NCBI GenBank assembly: GCA_041156125.1
Contig: JBEVTI010000018.1
Location: 1 to 64,000 of the forward strand
Direction: 5' to 3'
DNA length: 64,000 nucleotides
Source of the DNA: Paraktedonobacter carboxidivorans
GTDB lineage: Bacteria; Chloroflexota; Ktedonobacteria; Ktedonobacterales; Ktedonobacteraceae
Shown: one piece after another, positions 26,560-34,369 of the stretch
Numbering within the stretch: position 1 is the first letter of the stretch
Layout: each line of letters opens with the position of its first letter
Translations under genes and position numbers: made by a program
Notes under the pieces: model-generated
What the model saw: only the letters and a program-made list of their open reading frames with translations
What the model was told of the DNA's origin: nothing
The model's database searches: none

Positions 26560-27288
26560 ATGAAAGAGATAAGAGATTTAGGCGCAGAACAGATCGCGGA
26601 AAACATTACCCAGGTACGTATACGCATCGCGGAAGCCGCCAGCAAAGCGGGGCGCGATCCGGCAGAGATTACGCTGGTGGCGGTTTCAAAGACCAGGCCA
26701 GTAGAACTTGTCGAGATAGCGTATAATTTGGGGGTAACCAATTTTGGTGAAAACCGTGTACAGGAGGCACTGCCAAAGATCAAGGCCTTCCATCCTCAGG
26801 GTTTGCGCTGGCATCTGATTGGCCATTTGCAGAGCAATAAAGCGGGAAAAGTGGTGGAGCTATTCGCCTGTATTCATAGCGTAGACAGCCTGCACCTGGC
26901 TCAGGTGCTCAGCCGCCACGCGCAGGAACATGGCCAACGTCTGGCGCTTCTGCTCCAGGTAAATGTAGCTGGAGAGGCCAGCAAAGAGGGTGTGTCGCTA
27001 GCGGAAGCGCCCGCAGTGGCAAGGCAGATCAGCGCTTTACCCGAACTGCAGATTGAGGGGCTGATGACTGTTGCACCGCTGGTAAATGATCCTGAGGAGG
27101 TGCGGCCTATCTTTCGCGAACTGCGTTTGCTGCGCGATCGCCTGCGGTCCGAAATTCCTAGCAGTTCCTGGGCGCAACTCTCAATGGGCATGACCGACGA
27201 TTACACGGTCGCAATTGAGGAAGGAGCAACGCTGGTGCGGGTTGGCCGAGCCATCTTCGGGCAGCGCGTGCAGCCAGTTCGCGGCTAG
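26560..27288 (+). CDS. yggS: YggS/PLPBP family pyridoxal phosphate homeostasis protein
   Basis: A 242-residue PLP-binding TIM-barrel protein. The PLP lysine is in VAVSKTRP; further family marks are NFGENRVQE, WHLIGHLQSNK, LLQVNVAGEASK, IEGLMTVAP and SMGMTDDYTVAIEEGATLVRVGRAIFG. It has no known catalytic reaction and buffers PLP. An extended -10 (TGGTATGAT, 26481-26489) lies upstream, so it may have its own promoter in addition to reading from pgeF. The Shine-Dalgarno is weak. Confidence 0.93.
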   Translation: MKEIRDLGAEQIAENITQVRIRIAEAASKAGRDPAEITLVAVSKTRPVELVEIAYNLGVTNFGENRVQEALPKIKAFHPQGLRWHLIGHLQSNKAGKVVELFACIHSVDSLHLAQVLSRHAQEHGQRLALLLQVNVAGEASKEGVSLAEAPAVARQISALPELQIEGLMTVAPLVNDPEEVRPIFRELRLLRDRLRSEIPSSSWAQLSMGMTDDYTVAIEEGATLVRVGRAIFGQRVQPVRG

Positions 27289-27375
27289 CGCGGGCGGAAA
27301 GGCAGGGGCGCGCCACAGAAAAGCGACCCGCTAGAGTATCATCGGCAGAATGCCGGAGATTTGCGAGAGGGAAAA

Positions 27376-27879
27376 ATGAGCACACAGGATATTCAAGAAC
27401 TGCTCCCAGGGCGGAGGGTTCGACAGAATCACGCGCTGGAACACGCAACAATTACGATTCTCAGCATGTACGTCCAGGATTTGCGTGTTAGCGCACGCTC
27501 AACCTCGCGGGGCTTTACCATTTTTGGAGATGTAGATCTGGGTCAACTGCGCCGGGCGCTAGATGAGGCACTGAGACGGCTCCAGGCGGGTGAGGCCAAG
27601 CTGGCCATTCACCCCAACTGTGGCACCAACCTGGTTGTAGGCGTTGGACTCCTGACATTAGGCACAATTCTAGGCATGAGTTCCAGCCGCGCGCGTACAC
27701 GTGTGGCCTCGGCGGCTCTCTCGTCCGTAGCTGGCCTGGCTGCCGCGCGCCCAGTCGGCCAGTGGGTGCAAAAATATATTACAACTCTACCTGATTTGCG
27801 CGGAGTACGCGTCACTGAAATCTACCGCCGCAAAATATTCAATCTCACCCTCGTTGAAGTACGAACGATACAGGAGTAA
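27376..27879 (+). CDS. DUF6391-like protein in the sepF position
   Basis: A 167-residue protein that resembles the DUF6391 family: NHALEHATITILS near the N-terminus, a GFTIFGDVDL segment, and KLAIHPNCGTNLVVGVGLL before a glycine-rich hydrophobic stretch that may be membrane-associated. The function is unknown. It lies where sepF (ylmF) normally sits, between yggS and yggT, but shows no SepF fold signature. The start at 27376 has GAGAGG upstream. It is seven bases before yggT and so almost certainly cotranscribed. Confidence 0.7.
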   Translation: MSTQDIQELLPGRRVRQNHALEHATITILSMYVQDLRVSARSTSRGFTIFGDVDLGQLRRALDEALRRLQAGEAKLAIHPNCGTNLVVGVGLLTLGTILGMSSSRARTRVASAALSSVAGLAAARPVGQWVQKYITTLPDLRGVRVTEIYRRKIFNLTLVEVRTIQE

Positions 27880-27885
27880 CGACCC

Positions 27886-28182
27886 ATGAAGACGCTACTA
27901 CTGACCATCCCACCTGACCATGGCTTGATTTATGGCATTGTTCTGTACGGTATTGGCATGCTCATCCTGGCGCTATTTGTCCGCATGATTGCCTCGTGGG
28001 CGCGCCTTGATGAGCGTTATGCCTTCATTCGCTTCCTGGCTAAACTTACCGACCCCTTTATCACGCCTCTCCGGCGCTTCACACCTCGTATAGGCGGCTT
28101 TGATGTTTCATTTATTCTAGCCTTCATTTTCCTGGGCATTGTGCAGATTCTACTTGTGCAGGCGCTGCCCAGTGGTTGGTAA
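27886..28182 (+). CDS. yggT: YggT family membrane protein
   Basis: A 98-residue protein with two hydrophobic helices (about 14-38 and 73-94). Between them is the family motif LTDPFITPLRRFTPRIGGFDVS. YggT/YlmG proteins are linked to osmotic shock tolerance and, in plastids and Gram-positives, to division or nucleoid placement. The ATG follows the DUF6391 stop by six bases, and the next gene starts ten bases after its stop, so the cluster is one operon. Confidence 0.9.
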   Translation: MKTLLLTIPPDHGLIYGIVLYGIGMLILALFVRMIASWARLDERYAFIRFLAKLTDPFITPLRRFTPRIGGFDVSFILAFIFLGIVQILLVQALPSGW

Positions 28183-28191
28183 GCAGACAGC

Positions 28192-28452
28192 ATGCGTATC
28201 ACGGTGCGCGTAGTCCCGCGCAGCAGCAAAAACGAGATCAGGAGAGAAGGGGAGATTTTCAAGGTACGACTCACGGCCTCTCCAGTGCAAGGAGCCGCCA
28301 ATGAAGCCCTGCTCAAGCTGCTGGCCGAGCGCCTGAATTTGCCAAGACGCAACCTGCAGATTATCCAGGGTACAACAGGGCGGCAGAAGATCATCCAGAT
28401 CGACGATACGGCCCATTTGACGCTCACAGATATCCAGCAAAAATTAGTATAG
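28192..28452 (+). CDS. DUF167 (YggU) family protein
   Basis: An 86-residue protein of the DUF167/YggU family: VVPRSSKNEI, then FKVRLTASPVQGAANEALLKLLAERLNL and a C-terminal GRQKIIQI stretch. Function is unknown, although the family is very often the last gene of the ygg/ylm cluster, as here. A terminator hairpin begins two nt after the stop. Confidence 0.92.
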   Translation: MRITVRVVPRSSKNEIRREGEIFKVRLTASPVQGAANEALLKLLAERLNLPRRNLQIIQGTTGRQKIIQIDDTAHLTLTDIQQKLV

Positions 28453-28453
28453 G

Positions 28454-28517
28454 CTTAGCAAGAGGCGCGCTTCTCGTCCCGGTTTGCGGATGCGAGAAGC
28501 GCGCCTCTTGCTAAGCT
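28454..28517. terminator. 24-bp bidirectional hairpin
   Basis: 24-bp perfect arms and a 16-nt loop between the converging DUF167 and receptor-kinase genes. Confidence 0.75.
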
Positions 28518-28525
28518 GGCGCTAA

Positions 28526-31384
28526 CTACGAGACCAGGAACTGCCCCTGAATCTGAGGTTCCATCTTAATAAAGCCTTCTGGCGAAACATAGAGGATCAC
28601 TACGGCCTTATTGATGGGGTTGCCATCCGTACCAAAAGCGATCTGGCCGCTCGCTCCTTGAAAAGCGTTTTTACCGTTTATTTTCGTGAGCGCTGCCTCA
28701 ACATCGCTCGACGTGACTTGAGACTTGCCGCTATTTTTTACCGCTATCAGCAACGCTGCCAACCCATCGTAGGCCAGGATGACATCGTTATCCGGGCGAT
28801 TCCAACCATAGCCAGCATGGAGATTGCCAGGATTGAGATCATTACCATAATCGGTGAAAAAGGTTGGCTGGCGCGCTTTCAAACCCAGAACGCTCCAAAC
28901 ATCGGGATAAGTAAATGTGGTGAAATGCAGGCGCGTCCAGGTAATGCGCGAGCTTGTCTGGTAGCCGGAGAGTTCATAGAGCGCGTCTCCACCCATAATC
29001 TGGACATTAGCCCAGGGACCAGTCGTTGGCAAATCGGTCATCAATGTACTGATGTCACTGGAGTAGCCGGAAAAGTAGATTTCATCAGGCACGGGATTTG
29101 TGTATTTCAACGCATCCTGGAGAGCTGTAACAATCGTCGCGGACTTGCCTACTGTATACTTCTCCGTGGTCAGGATGGTGTGTCCATCAGCCTGAAACTG
29201 ATCAGAAAAATCTTTCGCCAGGCTACTGGTATAGGCATTTAATGGATCAGTGAAGACAATTACGTTGTTGGCGTGTAGCGTGCGTTCCAGATAATGTGCT
29301 CCAGCGATGCCCTGATCCTTATTTGAAGCGCAGACGCGGAAAAAGTAGGACGAGACACTGGTTAGCAAGTCACTGGAAGCTGTTTCTGAAACTATCGGCA
29401 GTTTCGCTGCATTAAAGATGCTAGTAGTATTAACTGCGTACGAACTGTATGGCCAGCCCATGATGCCAACAATTGTGGGATCAGCTTTTGCTGCCTGAAC
29501 AATTTGCTGCGCGACCGCAGCCGCGTTGCTAGATTCACTGCTGCCATTGGCAATCAACAGGATCACGCCTATCCCATTCAACAAGGAACCATCGTTATAG
29601 GTTTTCTGAGCCACATATGCTCCCTGTAGATCGTCGCGCCCCACACCAGTAGTCGCCCCGGTCAACATAGTTGCCACTGCAACTGTTATATGTACCCCAC
29701 CGGCGGCCAGGACTTTCTGGTTCTCCATATAAATCAACGCTTCAGCATCATTTGGCTCAGCTGCCACTGCTTGCTGCCATAAACCCTGGGCCGTGGCGGT
29801 GTTGCCTGTCCTGAAAGCCGCGGCAGCCTGAGTTTTAAGCGCGCCATCCGGGCGTCCGACATCGAAGGTAAAGGAGCCATCGCTGACACCGATCTCTTCG
29901 CCAGACGAGGCTTTGGTCTCGTAAATCCCAGGAGTACCAGAGGCAACCGGGGTTGCAGTAGGATTGTTGGGGCCTTTTAGCTTAAGCACACCAAAAATTG
30001 CCCCACCAAGTACAAGTAACAGCAGCAGCAGGATAACAAGTATCAGCAAAGGAGTACGCCTGCGACGCTTAGGCTGTGAAGACTGGATCGCGGGCATTGG
30101 CTGCGATGGCTGATAAAGATAAGGCGGCGTTGGTGGGCCTGGCATCTGGGAGGCTGAAGCAAACGCCTGATTGGCTATCCCCGGCGGTGGGGGTGGCAGT
30201 GTCGGCCCTGTTCCCTGCTGAAGCGGGGGTAAGGGCGTATATGGCGTCCCACGATATGGAGGAGGCGCAAATGTGGATGAACCCTGTACAGTAGGCACGT
30301 TAGGATTCTGCGCCATAGAAGCTCCGATCAGGCTCGCCCCTGAGCCTGGCATAGTAATCTCTGACATCGTACCCGATGAAGTATAGCCTGTCAGGGCTCC
30401 AGAGGCAATGCCAAAACGCTGATACAGAATCTGGTCCACGTCGCTCTTCATGGCCGAAGCACTCTGGTAGCGTTGATCGATATTATTGTGCAACGCGCGC
30501 GTCAGAACGCTTTCTATATCTGGAGATAGCTGAGGATTAAACGTCCGCGCAGGCGGGTAAGTGAACGGCTGATAGCCACGCGGATCACGATTAGTCAGCA
30601 AATGATGCAGCGTCGCTCCCAGTGCGTACAGATCTGAGCGCGGGTCCGCGTTCCCCTGGTATTGCTCAGGAGGAGCATAACCTGGCGTACCCAGAGCGGA
30701 GGTCTGCTTACGCTTGGCATTGCGCGCGGCATCAGCGCGGGCAATACCGAAATCCACCAGGTGCGCCCTCTTGTCCTTAATCCCAATGATGATATTGGCA
30801 GGCTTGATGTCACGGTGAATTATCGGCGGAGTCTGCTGAGCCAGGTAATCCAGCACATCCAGGATCTGTGAGGCAAAGACCAGCACATCACGCTCATTCA
30901 ACGCCTGATTCAAACGATCAATGCGATCCTCCAGGTTTTCGCCTTCAACGTATTCCTGCACCATAAAGAAGCGTGAGTTTTCGTCAAAATTGTCTGTCAC
31001 ATTGGGAATTAATGGATGATCAAGGTGAGCAAGCGTTACCACTTCGCGCTTAAAATTCGCCTCATCCTCTTTGAGCCTGGTCGGATCATTGTTATCCGAG
31101 ATGAGTTCTTTAATCACGACCTGTTTGCTGTCCAGACGTTTATCCGTGGCCAGCAGCGCGGCTCCCATTCCGCCCTGACCTAGAACTTCCTTGATAATAT
31201 AACGCCCACCTTGCAAAGGAGTACCTATCGTGAGCGAACTGCCCCCTCGCGCTCCAGGGGTGGCGACTGTGGGAGGAACAGCAGAAGAGCCCTGTACCGT
31301 GGGGGCCGCAGGCATCCGCTGCCCACAATTGCTGCAAAAACGCACGCCATCGCGATTCTGCGCTTTACAGTTGGGACATTCCAT
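28526..31384 (-). CDS. Receptor Ser/Thr kinase fused to a LivJ-like binding protein
   Basis: A 952-residue protein with four parts. A zinc ribbon (CPNC, CSNC, residues 3-20) comes first, then a Hanks-type kinase (about 60-330; K92 in VVIKEL, HRD at 190-192, DFG at 211-213). A proline-rich linker leads to a transmembrane helix (about 441-465). The extracellular part begins with a TPR-like bit (AQGLWQQAVAAEPNDAEALIY) and then a type I periplasmic binding domain like branched-chain amino acid receptors (residues about 560-952). The fusion suggests a kinase that senses a small ligand, perhaps an amino acid, outside the cell. The substrate and ligand are unknown. It is the only gene in its transcription unit. 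Confidence 0.88.
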   Translation of the reverse strand: MECPNCKAQNRDGVRFCSNCGQRMPAAPTVQGSSAVPPTVATPGARGGSSLTIGTPLQGGRYIIKEVLGQGGMGAALLATDKRLDSKQVVIKELISDNNDPTRLKEDEANFKREVVTLAHLDHPLIPNVTDNFDENSRFFMVQEYVEGENLEDRIDRLNQALNERDVLVFASQILDVLDYLAQQTPPIIHRDIKPANIIIGIKDKRAHLVDFGIARADAARNAKRKQTSALGTPGYAPPEQYQGNADPRSDLYALGATLHHLLTNRDPRGYQPFTYPPARTFNPQLSPDIESVLTRALHNNIDQRYQSASAMKSDVDQILYQRFGIASGALTGYTSSGTMSEITMPGSGASLIGASMAQNPNVPTVQGSSTFAPPPYRGTPYTPLPPLQQGTGPTLPPPPPGIANQAFASASQMPGPPTPPYLYQPSQPMPAIQSSQPKRRRRTPLLILVILLLLLLVLGGAIFGVLKLKGPNNPTATPVASGTPGIYETKASSGEEIGVSDGSFTFDVGRPDGALKTQAAAAFRTGNTATAQGLWQQAVAAEPNDAEALIYMENQKVLAAGGVHITVAVATMLTGATTGVGRDDLQGAYVAQKTYNDGSLLNGIGVILLIANGSSESSNAAAVAQQIVQAAKADPTIVGIMGWPYSSYAVNTTSIFNAAKLPIVSETASSDLLTSVSSYFFRVCASNKDQGIAGAHYLERTLHANNVIVFTDPLNAYTSSLAKDFSDQFQADGHTILTTEKYTVGKSATIVTALQDALKYTNPVPDEIYFSGYSSDISTLMTDLPTTGPWANVQIMGGDALYELSGYQTSSRITWTRLHFTTFTYPDVWSVLGLKARQPTFFTDYGNDLNPGNLHAGYGWNRPDNDVILAYDGLAALLIAVKNSGKSQVTSSDVEAALTKINGKNAFQGASGQIAFGTDGNPINKAVVILYVSPEGFIKMEPQIQGQFLVS

Positions 31385-31497
31385 GTTCTACACCTACCTT
31401 CTCCGAGCCAGGGATACACCTTAGTCTCAGACTGGATAAATCTTCACCCTTGATTATAAGTGATTTCTTAGCTATAGTCGAGGGGCTATAAGTCATC

Positions 31498-31517
31498 CCT
31501 GATTTTTCAAAATCAGG
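31498..31517. repeat. REP-like palindrome core
   Basis: Palindrome of 9-bp arms (CCTGATTTT, AAAATCAGG) with TC at the centre, matching the core of the units at 13305-13434. It lies between two minus-strand genes. Confidence 0.6.
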
Positions 31518-31583
31518 CCTCACTCATACCTATAATTAGGAAAAACGTAGAAAAGATACCAGCATCCAAAGATACCAGCACTT

Positions 31584-31916
31584 TTAAGCCAGAAAGGATG
31601 GCCAGTGTAGAAGCGTGCCTATGACATAGATCAAAATAGTACATGTATAAAACTGCGCACACTGCAAAATCCATTTCTGACGCGAGCTGATCCCGTAGAG
31701 CAAGACTGCCAGCACCAGGCCAGTCGCGATACGACCAGAGGAGACCAGATCTTCGTAGGAAGAATGTGACATCAGCGTAATCAAGAGGAGATTGGCCAGT
31801 AAAATCAGATAAAACGGGCTAAAGCGTTGTAGTAATGGCCCTTTTTCGTACCAAAGCTTGCGAGCCAATGCGGCAATAGCCAATCCCCAGCCAGCCAGTG
31901 TAGGCAGAAACATCAT
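31584..31916 (-). CDS. Truncated polytopic membrane protein remnant
   Basis: A 110-residue frame with about three or four hydrophobic segments. The reading frame continues upstream of the first ATG for some 30 codons (HIPFAGIFFYAGAPKK and neighbours), all protein-like, but contains no start codon and ends at a TAG. The residues look like the C-terminal part of a larger membrane protein that has lost its beginning. No family is recognised. I count it as a remnant or a very short protein. REP-like and long-hairpin elements lie upstream. Confidence 0.45.
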   Translation of the reverse strand: MMFLPTLAGWGLAIAALARKLWYEKGPLLQRFSPFYLILLANLLLITLMSHSSYEDLVSSGRIATGLVLAVLLYGISSRQKWILQCAQFYTCTILIYVIGTLLHWPSFLA

Positions 31917-32142
31917 CAGTAAGAGTAGATAAAACTTTTTTGGAGCACCAGCATAAAAGAAAATGCCTGCGAAGGGAATATGCTCAAAAGGTCGAGTAAA
32001 TATGACGCCTGTCTATCCTGAGTTGTGCCTTACATTGACCTCTGGGAGGCTGGGCTAAGTAGAATTGCTGGTGGTAATTGCCTACACATCAACATATTTG
32101 CCATCTGGCAGCAGGCAGATCCTGGCAGGGAGCAACATTAGT

Positions 32143-32162
32143 CCTGCTTTTGTAAAAGCAGG
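32143..32162. repeat. REP-like palindrome core, variant
   Basis: CCTGCTTTT-GT-AAAAGCAGG, a variant of the core seen at 13305 and 31498. It adjoins a very long hairpin. Confidence 0.5.
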
Positions 32163-32178
32163 GCTAACCTCGCTTCTA

Positions 32179-32255
32179 GCATTCCCGCCCCGAAGCAAAG
32201 AAGAGGTTTGGCGCGCTGCGCGCCAAACCTCTTCTTTGCTTCGGGGCGGGAATGC
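32179..32255. terminator. Very long hairpin, 38-bp arms, 1-nt loop
   Basis: Perfect inverted repeat of 38 bp either side of a single T, GC-rich in the middle. It lies seven nt beyond the stop of the minus-strand gene at 32262, so it is the end of that transcript. There is no U-tract. Confidence 0.75.
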
Positions 32256-32261
32256 CAAGTC

Positions 32262-32714
32262 TTAAAGATGCTGGCAACGCAGCGAGATGATCCCTGGGGC
32301 AAAATGATTGGCTTTTTGCAAATATTCTTGCTCATTTGCCTCAATCATCAACTTATGCATTACAACCACGTCCCCATCCGGTAATGGCTCGGCGGGTTGC
32401 AAGCAAAGTTCCATGACCGCGCAACCCTTTTCATAAACCTTCACCAATCCACCGGAGCCAGGAATGCGGTAAATCCTGTTCTCTATTGAAGGGCTGTGGA
32501 CCTCCAGGTAGCCAAATTTCATTAATTGCTGGTACTGACCTTCGGAAAGCATTTCACGTAGCAGGACCTTGGCGCGACTCTCCGCTGAAAGGTGTTCGCT
32601 CATCGATTCGCGAAAACGTCCAACTCGGCCATCGGGAGTCTGCGAGAGGTAATAGATGGCTAGCAGCAGAAAAAGCAGCCAGATACCTAAAAAGAGGCTC
32701 AGTGTTTGCAGCAT
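32262..32714 (-). CDS. Conserved-looking single-helix membrane protein
   Basis: A 150-residue protein I cannot name. An N-terminal transmembrane helix (LFLGIWLLFLLLAIYYL) is followed by a globular cytoplasmic or extracellular part with the stretch MLSEGQYQQLMKFGYLEVHSP, then RIYRIPGSGGLVKVYEKG and CLQPAEPLPDGDVVVMHKLMIEANE. The tight LQPAEPLPD-x-DVVxMHKLMIE block looks like a conserved domain. The small gene at 32726 lies 11 nt upstream and is probably cotranscribed, so the two may work together. Confidence 0.65.
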   Translation of the reverse strand: MLQTLSLFLGIWLLFLLLAIYYLSQTPDGRVGRFRESMSEHLSAESRAKVLLREMLSEGQYQQLMKFGYLEVHSPSIENRIYRIPGSGGLVKVYEKGCAVMELCLQPAEPLPDGDVVVMHKLMIEANEQEYLQKANHFAPGIISLRCQHL

Positions 32715-32725
32715 AACCAGCCCTC

Positions 32726-32971
32726 CTAGCCACCTACGACGCGAGGCACCATGACTATTTGCTCAGCAGTATGATCAAACTGCTCAATCCGCTCTACAGG
32801 TTTGCCGGACTCGACTTTGAAGGCGGTCGCGCCTCTTGCGCGCTCCGTGTGAAAAATGCGCTCAGCTTCACGTATCGCTGCAGCGGCCTCTGTATCCCCA
32901 GCTTCGGCCTTCTGCTGATTCCATACTACCCGCTCATCACCACGCTGGGACATAATCCGTAGCATACCCAT
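32726..32971 (-). CDS. Small conserved-type protein upstream of the membrane protein
   Basis: An 81-residue soluble protein starting at 32971 with AAGGAAGG upstream. The sequence RGDERVVWNQQ near the start, GATAFKVESGK and then IEQFDHTAEQIVMVPRVVGG at the end suggest a compact domain, of a type found as small companions to structural or phage-like proteins, but I do not recognise a function. It forms a two-gene unit with 32262-32714. Confidence 0.65.
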   Translation of the reverse strand: MGMLRIMSQRGDERVVWNQQKAEAGDTEAAAAIREAERIFHTERARGATAFKVESGKPVERIEQFDHTAEQIVMVPRVVGG

Positions 32972-33101
32972 AGTCTGTCTGCCTTCCTTTTTGTTTGCAC
33001 CTAAACATACTCGATTGAAGTGAATTCTTTATACTCTGCCTTCCTTCTCCAACCGAGCGACCGACACACACTGGAATAGATTGAGCATAGCACGCAAGTG
33101 C

Positions 33102-34016
33102 TTAGTGAGTCAAGGGCAACAATATCCTATGAGCTTGCAAAACATCGCGTGTAACCTCTAAAAAGGCCTGGAGCGCCGGAGAAACCCACTTGTCTTTATG
33201 CCAGAGCATCTGAATCACGGCGCTGAATTCTTGATCCTCCCAGTTGAGCCTGACCAGGCTCCCGGCTTCCAATTCGCGGGCAACGGTCATGGCCGGCAAA
33301 AAGGCAATACCCATCGCGGCAATGGCACATTGCTTGATAGCCTCAATCCCCTCAAATTCTAGATGGGTGAAGACACGCAGTCCAGCTTCGTTCAAATCCC
33401 GCTCCAGCGCGTTACGATAGGCGCAGCCCATTTCAGTCAGAAGAAATTGCTCATCTTCTAGATCATGGGAACTGACTGAGACTCGCCTGGCAAGGCGATG
33501 ATCTGGAGAGACCAGCAGATAAAGCGGCGCCGGCGCGAGAGTCTCTATAGTTAAAGCGGTAGAATGCTGCGGGTCATCGATGATAAAACCGAGATCCACA
33601 TCTCCTTCGCTGACGCCGCGCCGAATATCAGAAAATGTGCTTGAACGAAAGAGCAGTTTGACCTGTGGAAAACCCTTGCGAAAGCGGCTAAGCACCTCTG
33701 GCAAACAATAGGTACAAATACTCTCCGGGGCTGTAATGGTCAACGTGCCCATAGGAATGTCCCCACCCATGACCACGCTGCGCGCCTCTTCACTTAAATT
33801 AAGTATCTTATTCGCGTAAGGCACCAGGCGCGTTCCTGCGTCTGTCAAGGCTACACGCTTGCCCAGACGATCAAAAAGTCGCACACCCAGTTCTTCTTCC
33901 AGACCCTGAATCTGAGCGGTAACGCTCGACTGCACGTAGTTCAGTGCCTGAGCCGTGCGGCTAAAACTTAATGTCTCGGCTACCATCCGAAAGGTCAACA
34001 ACTGACGCAGTTCCAT
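33102..34016 (-). CDS. LysR family transcriptional regulator
   Basis: A 304-residue LysR protein. The N-terminal winged HTH (MELRQLLTFRMVAETLSFSRTAQAL, QSSVTAQIQGLEEELGVRLFDR) is followed by a two-domain effector-binding region. The start at 34016 is the MELRQLL methionine, with GAGGAG just upstream; the longer reading adds a non-family extension. It is divergent from a 43-codon small membrane gene, and both share the 155-bp gap, the usual place for LysR control. Confidence 0.9.
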   Translation of the reverse strand: MELRQLLTFRMVAETLSFSRTAQALNYVQSSVTAQIQGLEEELGVRLFDRLGKRVALTDAGTRLVPYANKILNLSEEARSVVMGGDIPMGTLTITAPESICTYCLPEVLSRFRKGFPQVKLLFRSSTFSDIRRGVSEGDVDLGFIIDDPQHSTALTIETLAPAPLYLLVSPDHRLARRVSVSSHDLEDEQFLLTEMGCAYRNALERDLNEAGLRVFTHLEFEGIEAIKQCAIAAMGIAFLPAMTVARELEAGSLVRLNWEDQEFSAVIQMLWHKDKWVSPALQAFLEVTRDVLQAHRILLPLTH

Positions 34017-34065
34017 GGCTCTCCTCTTATCATTTTTTTCGATGGTTATGATCAAAATCAATTTC

Positions 34066-34095
34066 TTGACTTAATAGTACCATATAGCTTACACT
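34066..34095 (+). promoter_or_regulatory. Promoter for the small membrane gene, LysR intergenic region
   Basis: TTGACT (34066-34071) and TACACT (34090-34095) with an 18-nt spacer, reading toward the 43-codon gene. AT-rich DNA upstream could hold LysR sites. Confidence 0.5.
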
Positions 34096-34171
34096 TTAAA
34101 CAAGTGATATCACACAAGAAAAAGGACTCGTAGATAGAAACAAGGATACGCTCTCATCAGAGGAAAAAGGC

Positions 34172-34303
34172 ATGGAATTCTTAATTTTTACACTTATTCT
34201 AATTTTATTAGACCTCGCAGCCTGGCGTTGGGGCGCGGATAGCCGCGATAGCATTGACAGCCCCGAGTGGAGACGGCGCCAACTCAGAACCAGGGCACTG
34301 TAG
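34172..34303 (+). CDS. 43-residue single-helix membrane protein
   Basis: A small gene with AGAGGAAAAAGG just before ATG and a promoter 80 nt upstream. It encodes a hydrophobic helix (FLIFTLILILLDLAAW) followed by RWGADSRDSIDSPEWRRRQL, ending in TAG at 34301-34303. It lies divergent from the LysR gene and is closed by a 17-bp hairpin 11 nt later. A promoter, a ribosome site, a membrane-plus-basic composition and a terminator all support a real gene. Function unknown; the RWGxDSRD motif is a handle for a search. Confidence 0.6.
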   Translation: MEFLIFTLILILLDLAAWRWGADSRDSIDSPEWRRRQLRTRAL

Positions 34304-34313
34304 ATTTGTAAAC

Positions 34314-34354
34314 CAGTAGAGAGGTAAACGACTTGCACGTTTACCTCTCTACTG
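34314..34354. terminator. 17-bp hairpin after the small membrane gene
   Basis: Perfect 17-bp arms and a 7-nt loop, between the small gene and the converging sensor kinase. Confidence 0.7.
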
Positions 34355-34369
34355 CTTAGAGGGCAAAAA

